Below, piece after piece: positions 24,001 through 36,000 of a stretch of 64,000 nt of DNA. Both the position numbers and the translations under genes were made by a program. This DNA is from Owenia fusiformis (taxonomy: Eukaryota; Annelida; Polychaeta; Sabellida; Oweniidae). The stretch covers positions 21,747,754 to 21,811,753 of the forward strand of contig CAIIXF020000011.1 in assembly GCA_903813345.2 (NCBI GenBank), given 5' to 3'. Below the pieces are notes generated by a model. It was not told the origin of the DNA, ran no database searches, and saw only the letters and a list, made by a program, of their open reading frames with translations. Within the stretch, counting starts at the first letter, position 1; each line of letters begins with the position of its first letter.

Positions 24001-27000
24001 AATATGCAAACATTACATTTCAGATAGCATCATTTGAATACACTCTTCGACGTATTCATTAATGATGTTAGTATGACTAAAATGTCCTATGGTCTTGTGG
24101 TTTTAGATCGTGATATTGTTTGTTGAGCGAAGTGGTGTTGGACATTGTTTCTTTGTTTCTTAGTTCATGGTTTGTGATATTGGGAATTTACTTTCCTTAT
24201 GACTGGTTGACCTCTACATGTTTCTTTGTTTTGCTGTGTTTTGCAATCGTTTGTCTTTCCCTAATGGCTGGTTAGATTTTCGGCGAAAAAGTGACCCACT
24301 TTAGCGGCACGTGCCCATATAGCCAATATATAGGGGTTATGCACTGGGAGGTTTTGGATACAGGGAATATCCCGAGGGATATACAATATATCTTCCCGAG
24401 GGACCGAAGAGACCGAGGGAAGATGTATTGTATATCCCAAGGTATATTCCATGTATCCAAACCGACCGTGCATAACTGGTGTATCTCATACTTGAGTGGG
24501 TTTCCACCTTTTTCAAATGACAAGATATTTATCATTTTCGTAATATTCTTTTTGTTCAATACAATGAAATTGTAACATTTAAACTTAAAAAAATTAAATT
24601 TTAAAATTAAAAAATTAAAACTTTTGATATTTAAACTTTTTTAAACTTTTGAAAAATTCCCGGGAGCGGGATGGATATATTATATCTGCCCGCATTTGGC
24701 CTTGAGCGGGACATATACAATATATCCTGCCCGCTCCTCAGATACGATATATATTCCCGGGTGATATCTACCCCAAACCCACTCAAGTATGAGATACATG
24801 TGAGTATCCCCCCGGGGGTTAGTATTATATGAAATAAATAATTATAGGCTACTATCAATGCATACTCACTTTTTACACATTCATATTCCACTTGCATATA
24901 GTCACTGAATTTTCTAGTGTCACATTTACTCATATATGACTGCATGACTATTTTGTTGCAGGTCGTGTTCCCCATACAGTTACTCCAGTCGTAAACCATG
25001 TTCATAGAGTCATCGATACAGTCACCCTCACAGAATGTACAATTAGTAGAGATCCCAGGCTGGGTAGACTTACATTTCCCACTAGATTCAAGATCCTGGA
25101 ATAGCAAGTTATTGGAAAGATGGTCCATCAAACACCATGGTTATTCAGGCATGCACCATGCATGACATGTTCATGGAGTTGTTGATAATGCAATTTTCCT
25201 CAAAGTCATCAATGATCAATTTCAATTTTTCATGATACGTATATGTTGGATACCATTTGTTTGATCATCTCATTTTGACTAAATATGTTTGTTCTTCCCC
25301 CAGTCTTGGGAATTCAATACTTTGAAACATCGTATCAAGAAAATTAATATTTTCCTTGTAGAGAAGACTAGAATATCAAATTGGAGCCTATGGAAAATGT
25401 TCCCATGGTGATTAGGGAAATCTATGCCATAAAGTATTGATGCTGAAAATACTTAATACAAGTAGAAAGCACTGGGGAAAACACCGCAAAGCACTGTATT
25501 AACCAAAGTCAACCTACTGAAGCGAAGATCAATTTAACGCATATCAATATATCTATGTATTAATTTTAGAATCAAAATACAATCCCAAAATTATCCCCAA
25601 AATTTGTTTGAATTTTAAGATTATAATCAAAATGTTTATATTGATTGTCCGTATAATACTCCCAAATAATTATCTCTACTACGGCCATAACGTCAATATT
25701 ATACCGGTGGTTCACACCTATTAAAACCTATGATACAATACCAATAGGGACTGCCATTGACGGAAATAATAAAAAATATTTTTCCCGAGGGAATATCCTG
25801 TCCACTGGCATGTTCTCGAGGCTGCAGGCCGACAGGACATTCCCGAGGGGGAAATGTTCCCGAGAACATGGTTGTCACTATTTTCTTTATTATATACCCC
25901 ATATGTACTCTGCGAACAAAAACAAACTGAGTATTTTAATTTCAACATTTATGCTTACATATTCTTATTGGCTTTTAAAGGCATTTTGCTATAATCCCAG
26001 TTAGCAGGGAAGATAAAACGTACCAATGACTGGTCACATGACCTAACTGGTGATTAGTACATTTCATATTCCCTGTTAGCAGGAATTTTGGATTTTCCAG
26101 GGAATTAGTTTATTTATTTCATATCATATGACCGCGAATAAGCCAATGAGCATCTAAAATACATATGGGGTATATAATAAATCCAAATAACACACACATT
26201 ATTACACATATCTCCTATCTTGCTCGTTTAGCCCAGTGGTACATGTATATGTGTCTCCTAGATAACTGATGTTGATTTGTTTCGTTGCTTTGTTGTTTAT
26301 TTTCGTTGATTGTTGGGTTAAGATTTGGTTGTTTTTCTGTATTGTTCTATTTGTGTTCTAGTGCTGTTCTATTTTAAATAACAATAACTAAACATAGCGG
26401 AGCATTAATATCAGCAACGAAACCTACCTTTCTATCCTTCACGGCGATGCCATGGAAGGCTCTGTGAATCTTGATCATAGTGTCTTGAGGGCAGGAAAAC
26501 TGGACTCGTGGAATTCCTCTACTCTTGAAACATTGACTTGCTGTTCTTATCTTCGAAACTAAATGTAGACCAATAACAAAGAACGTTTACCAACAAAGAT
26601 ATTATGTTAACTATAGGCTGGTTTTATCTTGGAAACTAAATGTAAACCAAAAACCAATATATTATGTTTACTAGATATAATGTTAACTTTAGGCTGGTTT
26701 TATCTTGGAAACTAAATGTAAACCAACAATCAAGATATTATGTTTACTAACAAAGATAATATGTTAACTATAGGGTAGCTGGCTTTATCTTGGAAGCTGA
26801 ATGCAAACCAATGACCAAGATATTATGTTCACTCACAAATATAATATGTCAACTATAAGATGGTTTTATCTTGGAAACTAAATATAAAAAAAATCAAGAT
26901 ATTATGTTCACTAACAAAGAAAATATGTTAAACCAATAAGAAAATATATTATGTTAAAAGACATTGAAAATTACCTATAATGATAATTTAATATTATTTA

Positions 27001-27131
27001 CAAAGCCTTGCCTCAGGTGAAACCGTTACATTAAACCATAATCACTGATATTAAAAATACTTACCCTTTTCTGCTGATATAAAAACAAGTAATCCATGCA
27101 AAAGTGTGAAGATTCCTAATATAATATCCAT
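21034..27131 (-). CDS. SUEL-type lectin + CUB protein with GPI-like C-terminus, paralogue 2
   Basis: Seven exons on the minus strand: 27065-27131, 26428-26558, 24870-25095, 23682-23836, 23136-23364, 22648-22869, 21034-21131 (phases 1,0,1,0,1,1), 375 residues. It opens with a signal peptide (MDIILGIFTLLHGLLVFISA). Residues 23-141 form a SUEL-like domain (QCFKSRG, CPQDTMIKIHRAFHG, DWSNCMGNTTC, QVEYECVKS), here split by an intron that the paralogue lacks. Residues 142-269 are a CUB domain (SPKYPSHYPI, CIADWLMFKERG, GFWLQISG). Residues about 285-343 are a Lys/Glu-rich, probably helical segment absent from the paralogue. The last exon gives DDEKLEDESSAATKF then a hydrophobic tail (LTISLVVLTTVLQWL), like a GPI signal. 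The exon ending at 23682 uses donor AAG/GTATAC; reading on past it would lose the CUB pattern, so this site was chosen by alignment to the paralogue. Confidence 0.85.
21890..22622. mobile_element. Foldback element in the last intron of the SUEL-CUB gene 2
   Basis: About 180-bp inverted arms: about 21892-22077 and about 22437-22622. They share GTCCATG/ACATGTGCAGTATG, GGCAAGTGATTTTAGAC(A/G)GTCATAT, AAAACAATA(T/C)GTTTTCTT, CCATGAT and AGGACCCGAC. The centre (about 360 bp) has no coding signal. A non-autonomous DNA element is the simplest reading. Confidence 0.75.
24290..24810. repeat. Nested inverted repeats (CCCGAGGGATATAC / CTCATACTTGAGTGGG)
   Basis: A hairpin of ATACAATATATCTTCCC-type sequence sits at about 24300-24475. 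GTATCTCATACTTGAGTGGG at about 24480-24500 is repeated inverted at about 24776-24797, with a CCCGGGAGCGGGAT hairpin between them. Intronic to the SUEL-CUB gene 2. Confidence 0.65.
25760..26181. mobile_element. MITE-like foldback with TATTATATACCCCATATGTA ends
   Basis: TTATTATATACCCCATATGT (about 25888-25907) faces its reverse complement at about 26161-26181. Inside are a second inverted pair (GTTAGCAGGGAA / TTCCCTGTTAGCAGG) and the CGTACCAATGAC palindrome. A separate CCCGAGGGAATATCC/GACAGGACATTCCCGAGGG hairpin precedes it at about 25773-25868. Confidence 0.65.
26545..26955. repeat. Tandem copies of a 3' splice-site segment, period about 80 bp
   Basis: The segment GGTTTTATCTTGGAAACTAAATGTAAACC recurs four times (near 26620, 26695, 26785 and 26865). 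Its fifth relative is the true acceptor plus first coding bases of exon 2 (plus strand TTCTTATCTTCGAAACTAAATGTAGACC at about 26543-26571). Units are joined by CAAGATATTATGTTTACTAAC-type spacer. On the minus strand each copy shows ...ATTTAGTTTCC(A)AGATAA. Confidence 0.8.
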
Positions 27132-28260
27132 GATAATGCTGTGAAGAAATAATCAAATGATTCTGATCAGTACAGTTAGTCAGTAATATTCTACGACATG
27201 CAGCAGGCGTCTTGACAACTGGAATGTTAGTTATGCGCCAATCCACAAAGATACAACATTATAGAGCCATATATGGAATCAACAACTCTGATGAGGAAAT
27301 CGAAGTTGCATCAAGAGCCCAATAAACCTCATCACATGGTATTAATCATAATTAAAGACGTTTTCTAGTCTATAATAATCCACTTTGAGAAAAATATGAA
27401 TCCATTAAAGAGAGTAACAGGTTTTGTCACGTTATAAACACTAGTTTTATGTAATAGTTTGACCTTATAATGACAAGGTGGTACACAATTAAAGTACATT
27501 TTATGAGAATAAAATTAATAGTTAAATTATAATTAGTAACATGTGTAAGTCTCAGGTAATACGTAAATGAAAACATACTAATTTTTGGGAACGCATTGCC
27601 ATTGACCATGATACTATTAGAACTAATATAATAATATAATAAACTAATATATCTAACAACAACAACATTTCACTTTGGGAATATAAGGACTATACTTTTT
27701 ATCGAAATTGCAACTTCATTTTTCAATGAAGATTGCAGTACTTTTCGGAAATGATTAGGATTCAATGGAAGAAAACTGTTGCCAAATATTGCCTTGCATT
27801 CCACCGAACACCTAAAAATAATTGGTCAAATTAATATTCAAATAATAGGATAGACGTACAAGGCAATGATGCATGGTCACTCTCAGGCATTGCAATATTG
27901 CCAACCATTTCATTTGTCAATGACACATTAGACTTGATTTAACATTTTTATTGAGCGTATTAATTCACACCATTGCATATTCTTCTTTCTCAAGGCAGAA
28001 ATATGTGAGAAGTATCGAACGGGTCCAACACAGTAATGTCTGTTCCACATTGATGCTAATGGGCACTTTGGGACACGAACTTCAATATAAGATGTTCAAC
28101 TCATTCGCCTGGAAACAACTTCTTTCCGAAGCCATGATTGATGACTGACAACATGAACATGTGAACGGCGAAGATCGAGTTTCTTGGCATGTACAGTTAC
28201 GTATGACATGGACGTACGCCATGCGTTTTCTGACCTGTGCGTGTACGTGTACAGGCTGGT
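27132..28260. other. Upstream DNA of the SUEL-CUB gene 2, nothing further recognised
   Basis: AT-rich flank that should hold the promoter of the minus-strand gene starting at 27131. I see no convincing TATA box or other gene. Confidence 0.4.
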
Positions 28261-28267
28261 CAAGAAA

Positions 28268-28422
28268 AAGACAATTTTTTCATTTTCCTAGCCTTTTAAA
28301 GAGAGAATCAGATAGAGCAAGCAGGCTCATCCTTGCTGCAAGGGTATTTTACAAGTATATGGATTTAGGCATAAATGAAGTCCTTTGAAGAAGGATGAAG
28401 CAGGCTAGACAAAAAATTGTCT
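28268..28422. repeat. Small foldback at the edge of duplication copy A
   Basis: GACAATTTTTT...CCTAGCC near 28270-28295 faces GGCTAGACAAAAAATTGTC at about 28403-28421. It ends where similarity between the two duplication copies begins. Confidence 0.55.
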
Positions 28423-29167
28423 CAATTTTAGAATATTTTTTGCTCATGTCATTCCTTGTCATGTCTATTTTCTAAAAATCACAAAAGTGCATACTTTATT
28501 CAAGGAAAACTAAAGATTTTTACAATTATGTATTATTTTTCTTTAAGAATGGTAACCATTCTTATTATTTGGGAAATTTAAACATTTTCCACCCATTTTT
28601 GCACTTTGAATCATTAATAACTTCACCAATTTATAACATATTGTGAATCTTTTGGGAGATATTGTATTTGATATTGTAAGGAATAGATTGGTAAGTCAAT
28701 TATAAAAGTTGCTTGTAATTTTGTCACCACCTATAGATCTGATTCTGCCTTTAAGTATACAATACATGTTTCAAAGATATTTTAGATTGATATAAACTAT
28801 CTGAGCGGGTATGTGGTGGACACGAATTCCCAGTTTTAAGTTTTACTTTATTTTGAATAAACTCTACATAAGAGACGACGTCATGCCTCTAAACTACCAG
28901 AGACCCATTATGCATAAAGTGCTATCTTCATTAATTTTCATCTTAAAAATAAATTATATAGTGGGTGGGAATAACGTTTAATTTTCTTCTGACTAACTTG
29001 TGTCTAAGGATTTAGGAGGAGCAGAATCAAGGGATCAAAGTCGTGCAAAGCTATGAATATAGCGTGTGATATAACTTTATGCATTAAACCACGGACCTAA
29101 AGTCCGTGATTAAACTGATATAGAAGCTCAGGGAATGGGCTTTATCACACAGTCAACATCTCATGAT
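28418..29167. repeat. Segmental duplication copy A, left part
   Basis: Aligns collinearly with about 52491-54161, from TTGTCTCAATTTTAGAAT to CAGTCAACATCTCATGAT, with scattered mismatches and one large difference: a 983-bp element at 52822-53804 that is absent here. Copy A resumes at 47060 after the 17.9-kb transposon. Confidence 0.85.
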
Positions 29168-29429
29168 AACACCCCATGCAGACAGATCGCCTAAAATTAC
29201 ATTCGTATGATGCGAGACTTGACATTCACAAGGAAAGTAGAAACATTTTGTCACCCATGAAGCAAATTAATTTTTTACTGCTTAAATTAATTATCAAGGA
29301 CAGTTGTATTGAGTTCTATAAGTATGAGAATAGCATGACGTCTTGATATTTCAAGTGACTCGTTCGAAAAGTGATGGCGGTGATCGAAATTACGATGTAA
29401 AATTATACCGTAATGAAATATTTGCAGAT

Positions 29430-29830
29430 TTCTTTGAAAATTTAGAAATATACATCATATATTGAATTTTTCAAAACAGAAAAAACATATATTAAAAGTA
29501 AGGCCTGTAGGTCAGATTTCCCCTGGTAGCATTAACATTGGTCTCATACATGTCATACAATTAATATTTGAAATACAACTACATCTGTATCATTCGAACT
29601 TATGATCGGACATACGTATGATGTTACTTTAAAAATATTACATCGAAGTACACATTATACGTATGTCCGATCATAAATTTGAATAATAGTTGGGTCTCAA
29701 ATAGTAATTGTATTATTCATACGTGACCAATGTTAATGCTACCAGGGGGAATCGGAACTACATACCTTCATATTTATACATGTTTTTTTCTGTTTTGAAA
29801 AATTCAATATAGATGTATATTTCTTAGTTT
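29430..29830. mobile_element. About 400-bp palindromic insertion inside the left end of the ISL2EU-like element
   Basis: Inverted arms of about 100 bp or more: ATTGAATTTTTCAAAACAGAAAAAACAT...CCCCTGGTAGCATTAACATTGGTC (about 29461-29545), mirrored at about 29727-29815. A second inner pair is TTATGATCGGACATACGTAT / ATACGTATGTCCGATCATAA. The right end of the transposon lacks this segment, so it is a later insertion. Confidence 0.75.
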
Positions 29831-29844
29831 TTCAAAGATATATA

Positions 29845-29980
29845 GAGTATATCCTATGATTTATGAGTGATATGATTTTTATCCACGAATGGATATGATA
29901 TCTGCACGTAGCGAAAGAGTGCAGATATCAATATCCATGAGTGGATTAAAATCATATCACGAGTAAATCATAGGATGTTC
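29845..29980. repeat. Subterminal hairpin, left end of the ISL2EU-like element
   Basis: TATCCTATGATTTATGAGTGATATGATT...ATCATATCACGAGTAAATCATAGGAT encloses ATATCCA(C/T)GAGTGGAT repeats and a GCACGTAGCGAAAGAGTGC core. A related hairpin is at 46655-46800 near the right end. Confidence 0.75.
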
Positions 29981-30088
29981 TTTTAATGAGGCTAGCGCTG
30001 GATTTTGCCGAATGGTGGCGCTGTAGTCGTTTAAGATCCTAAAAAACTCTTCAAATGTAAGGCGTGAAATAAATTTTCAGTTTTCGAG

Positions 30089-33000
30089 ATGGAGACTGTT
30101 GCATCTCTGAAAAAACAGCTCTCGGAGCGTGGAGCCTCGACTTCTGGGAGAAAAGAAGCGCTGATAGAGCGGTCAGTATCATAGACGTTGATTTTAACCT
30201 CAGTTTTATACACGTTCGATCGTATTAATGGAGTTCTAGTTTGAAAAACATGATGATTATTTTTCTTGAAAATTCCGGCGACTTTTTTCGTCTTTTGATT
30301 TCAATTTCTTATAGATTCTAGTCGAGTGTAATTCATTCACTTCAGTCTTAGCGTAGGATAATTAATCCAAATAATTAATAAGTGGATATAAGTAATAAGT
30401 TCTGTATACTGGAAATTGACTGGACATGCGGTAAATTTTTGTGACTTCCTACACAGATTTTGAGGCCTAAGCTTACAGTCTGAGCCACAGTCTATATGCA
30501 GTTTAGTTCAACGTCGTTAAACTCAATAACGGCGTTATTTATTATTAAGAATTTTCTTGGGGCCATTATTGAGTTTAACCTCCTTACTATTCTTTCCATT
30601 GATGCAAGTTTTGGATCCACCGAAACCATTTTTCCGCGATAACATGCAACTGATACTTGACAACAATATAAAAACACATAACATCAAGCGATTAAACACA
30701 ATATTATTGTATTAAATGGTCATTTATACAAGTAAAATGAGGTTAAACTTACCAATCTCTAAAATGACATTTCCGCATGTCCGCCATTGTGTCTGTTCGT
30801 CCCGGGTTAAAATTTAAACTATTGAAACGAAATTGTTGTCAAATAGATTGATAATTATCACGCGATTACTCGGGATAAAATAACTATTTTTGAGGATAGC
30901 AGGTATCTTTGATTGATTTATATAGCGCTTGTATACACAAAAAATAGTTATTAATTGCAAACCTACTGTTCGTTGATGCAGTGTCGCAATGACGGTTAAT
31001 TCCTGATACGATTTGCAATTTCGATGTTACCGGAGTTGACCGATATTTTCGTAAAATTCCAAACCTGTCTCCAATATTTTCGTAATTATGCATCAATATG
31101 GTCTAAGGGGGGGGTACGGGATGGTGTGTATGTATTTATAAGGTATGTATGCATGCTTGAATCACATTCTTTATGTAATATTACCATGTTTTCGGAGTTT
31201 AATTAGTTCCGCATGTCGGAACCTGCTGAACGACTAAATTAACACATCAAGGGCAAAATGGTCATGGAGGTTAGACCTAGCCGGGCCATAAGACATGTCA
31301 GATAAGAAAAGAGGCCCAGGCTAGGTCTAATGTTGTTGGACTATATGCAGTTATGATTTGGGGCAAGCCCAAATCATTAGCCTATCTATCTTCTCTAGAG
31401 ATAGATAGGCTAATGACTTGGGCTTGCCTCAAATCATAACTGCATAAGCCATATAGACTGTGGCCTAGACTATATCCTATTTACACTCTGTTAAGCATGA
31501 TAAAAGGCAAGACGTTTAGTTAGAAATAAAAGAGTTATCTCATGAATGGGACCCTTACATGGCTCCTAAAAGGTAGAAGACACTAAATGGTGTGACACTA
31601 TAAGCTGAATTTTGTCCACATAGAGCATGTGCACAATACTAAAGACATGTAAAATTGAACTGTCAAAAGAACTGAAATATACTTACCAGCTCGCCTCTTC
31701 CGGAAGTTATGATACGTTATGGTGTAACTACGGTAATTAATTTTAAGATATTGAAAAAATCACAAAATACAAGTTCTGAGGTATATATCGCCATTTTTAA
31801 GCGAATTAGCCCATACTATGACTATATATTCGCACCCCTATATACAGATATATATAAACTTCATCTTCACAATAAATTGAGCTTCTTTCAAATTTCCCTT
31901 TTTTGAGATAAGTGTCATTTTCTTACAATTCAAGCTGTAAAAATAGTCTTATAGGAGGAAACGGGGAGACATGATAGAAGTATATAAGATAATGAATGGA
32001 ATCTACAATCTGAAAATAGACCAGTTCTTCAAAAAGTCAACATTAACAACAAGAGGACATACCCACAAAATAAGAAAACCACAGACTAGACTCGAACTAA
32101 GAAAGAATGCCTTCAGTACCAGGATTGTAAACAACTGGAACTCTCTACCCCAGGATGTTATTGATGCCCCTTCAGTTTCCCACTTCAAGACACTCTTAGA
32201 CAGGACGTGGCACTCAGATATATACAATAGTCACTAGTGAGCAATAGCACTTTCCCTATCCCTATTCAGTTAAATAAACCAATACAGATGGGAGAACATT
32301 ACAGGCTGAAGCCTCCAATCCTCCTAAACCTGATGATGATGATGATGATGATGAAGTGCTTCCCAGTTGAGGTTAATGGCTTTTATACTTACATTAATGT
32401 ATAGAGCACTTAAAATGTACTTAGAATCGTATAAATAGCTCTATTCTGTGAGATTTATTTTTGTTTTTATTTTTACATTTTTCTCACCTCATAATTGAAG
32501 AGCTCCGCTCTTGATTTACATTCAGTTACACGTATTTCCTTGAAAATTCGCCATGATTGGAACAAATGATGGTTGGTTTATGTTATATTCATTTAGTTTG
32601 TATTTGAATCTAGCTACTTAAACACAAAACATGTCTTCATGTTATGCTAAAGAGCAAAGATCGCGAATTCTAGGTGAAGCCAATTATTTTGCACAAGTCA
32701 TATCCTGATTGCATCATAGTTACTTTGTACTAGTCACATCCTGATTGCATCAGCCAATTCACGTGATTTACAGTTTACACATGGTTTCAATATACATGTT
32801 ATACTACTTCCGGGTAGGGTAGTGTTTTTTATACTTTAAAAACGAAGCCATTTCGATCAGTTTTTATAATCCTTGGTAGAACTAAGAGGTATTACAATAC
32901 ATATTTAAATTAATACACATGAGTGTATTTCATGAACTCTCAAAAAATAAAACCCACAATAATATCTTTTTTATTCACAATTTCATGTCATTGTTTCTAA

Positions 33001-36000
33001 CAAGTCGCCTCTTTCTCTCTTTTCTTTATTTTTGTCAACAGTCAAAATCGGAATTTAAAACTTGGTTTCTTTACAAGCTCTGCTTCTGTAAATACTAAAT
33101 AACATGAAAAATGTTAAACCTTACATCCCACACTTACTTGATATGAAATAGGCGATCATTGATATCATTTTTGTGCTGTTAAGTGTGGATCTTTTAATTT
33201 CTTAGTCAAACTTGATCGCTGATCTCTGTCGATGTGACGTCGCGCATTAAGTATGCACGCACGGGCAGTACAATACATAAGGCAATATGGCGTCTTAGGC
33301 CTATACATGAGCCAGAATGGAGGTCTGCAAGTTGAAATGAATATGTTTGTTTATGCATCAATCGATCACACATATAATCCAGACAATCTTTCAAATCATA
33401 TAATTAACATTGTAATGGATTTATTTATTTTGTGGTGAAGCAATGATTTTACCTAAAATGAGTCCCTGTCTTTGCATAGTGATATTTAAAAATCGAGAAG
33501 CAAAACCTATGTTGAATATACTGTGTATTGATGAAGTTTATATATAGCCTAGGGGAACTCAAAAATATTGTTATTATATCGGCAAATTCGCTCGAAAATG
33601 GTTGTACACCCTAGAAATTGAATGTTGTTGATTTTTTCAATATTTTAAAATTAATTACCGTAGTTACACCATAACGTATCATAACTTCCGGTAGAGGCGA
33701 TCTGGTGAGTTATTTCTATTATTTTGACAGTTCAATTTTACATGTCTTTAGTATTGTGCACATGCTCTATGTGGACAAAATTCAGCTTATAGTGTCACAC
33801 CATTTAGTGTCTTCTACCTTTTAGGAGCCATGTAAGGGTCCCATTCATGAGATAACTCTTTTATTTCTAACTAAACTTCTTGCCTTTTATCATGCTTAAA
33901 GATATGCTATACAGATATGTAGGTCAGTATTACATAATCGTGAAATGAATAAGTCTGAATATATCATTGGTCAGAAAACACTAAAACTTGCTTGAAACTG
34001 TAAAAGTTTATACACTCTATTCCACACTGTATAGAAATAAAATAACTTACACTATAAGTAACTGTGAGCCAATCATTGCATAGAAAAAACTTTATGCACT
34101 GTTTATAAGATTCACTGAGACAAGTGGGTCAATACTTCGTGTACTTTATGTGCTCTCACACAATTACCTTCCCTTGCATAAAGTTGCTGTACAGTTATAT
34201 GTAACTGAATATTGTATATTCATCACAAACAACCTTAGCAAAATGATGGTTCGACGAAACGGACGGTTCGCTAAAACCAATAAACCAGGCAATTCAGGCA
34301 ATTTGGAAAGAAACTAGATAGCGTGATAGCGAATGAGGATAGTAAGTGAAATATATTTTGCAAAGGTCAGCTTGTAAACTACTGGGTAACCCTAAATGAT
34401 GAGAAATATGTACAAAATATGTTTTGCATGATTTATTCATATCCCAATGATTTAACTCCTTCACTGCATCTAATAAGGTACATAGATACTAATTACGGGA
34501 CATTTAGGAATTAAGTGACTAGACCAAAGCAAGCATGTTTGAGATTTTAATGATTTTAAATAAATTACCACTTCATTATTTGCTTTTAGACATTCAATCA
34601 GTTTTATTTGTCCAACAAACCATATTCACAATTGTTCAATCCAACGAAGATTAGGGGATAAGCTAAGAGACCCCTCCATTTGTCCGTCCATCCATCCTTC
34701 AACTAGACAACAGAAACACCAAAGTGTAGCAAATCCCATCGAACAGCCATGGCTGGCATTTTTTTTACAAACAAAGTATACAGCAAAAATGGCAGCCATT
34801 TTTCAAAATGGCCACCTTCTACCAAAAGTGTCATTAGACAGTGTGCCACGCTTATAGTATTCACGCATCAAATATGAACAAAATCGCTCTACTACTTTTC
34901 GAGTTATAGTAAAATACGTTAAAATGACGGCCATTTTTCAAAATGGCTGCCTTCTACCAAAAGTGTCATTAGACAGTGTGCCATGCTAAAAGTATTCATA
35001 TACCAAATATGAACAAAATCGCTCGACTACTTTTCGAGTTACAGCAAAAATCGTAAAATAACGAGTAAAGGCCGCCATAGTTCAATTCTTTGAAGCAAAT
35101 GATTCTAAAAGTACAACATATCTTTGAAAAAATATCATTCTGTTAAGTGAAATTATAAAAAATATTTTGCAATGTGTGAAATTGAATTAAAGCACATGAT
35201 TCAATGAATAGTGGATGCTTCAATTCACTTATGTCTTCTAGTCTAGGCTTTGAATTTGGACTACCACCCTCGTTCATAGTCTAGAATCAGGACATATGTT
35301 AAATTTAATGATCTACAATGCATTGAGTCATTGGCTTAAATCCTATAATATAATATGCCTATCAATATAATATGTAATTATTTAAGTATCATCTCAATGC
35401 TTTAATGTTAATAGAATTATTTTAATATTTTACTAACTGTATAATATGTAGTTTGCATTACTGTTGATAAATAAATAAATGATTGCACTGTTCAGTAAAG
35501 AAATATAGCAATTGTATTATTTAAACTGACTATACACTATAGAAATGATTTTCATTGAAAAATCAAATCAGTACCAAAATTATGGTTACCCTGTAGTAGT
35601 GAAAGGCACATTAGAAATGAATATCACCCCCTTCAATCTATTTTTACAGGTTTTTATGATTATTTCAGATTTTTCTATAGTTTGCGTAACCAGGACAGTG
35701 AATTTTCATCATTTTTCATCAAACATTTCGTCTTACCAATATTTATTATATCTGTCAATTTTATCAAAATCGCGCCGCTACGTTTGAAAATAATTCAAAT
35801 TATGTAGTTTTTCCCATTGAGCTCCATTATAAAAATGGAATTTTCAAACTTAATATTTTAAAATTCTACGTGGTGAAAAGTTGCATATTGAGAAGTTAGT
35901 TAATGTTATGGTGTTCAAAATTCAAAACAAAAAGGAATAAAGAAAAAATGCCACAGAGCAGTCTCAATAGAGTATCTTTAACAGAGTGTAGTCTGAATTA

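Larger units (their letters stand above)
31491..33899. mobile_element. 2.4-kb foldback element with about 260-bp arms
   Basis: The sequence from TTAAGCATGATAAAAGGCAAGA at 31491 through TACGGTAATTAATTTTAA at about 31750 is repeated inverted from about 33645 to 33899, with few differences. The interior contains a LINE 3' fragment and otherwise no coding signal. Outer ends are defined by the loss of similarity at TTAAGCATG / CATGCTTAA. Confidence 0.8.

Noticed and set aside
26221-26245. tRNA A-box-like TTTAGCCCAGTGGTA
   Set aside because: No B-box or cloverleaf follows at the right distance; not supported as a tRNA or SINE.
28161-28388. Plus-strand open stretch of 75 codons
   Set aside because: Overlaps a small foldback repeat and shows no domain, signal peptide or exon context.
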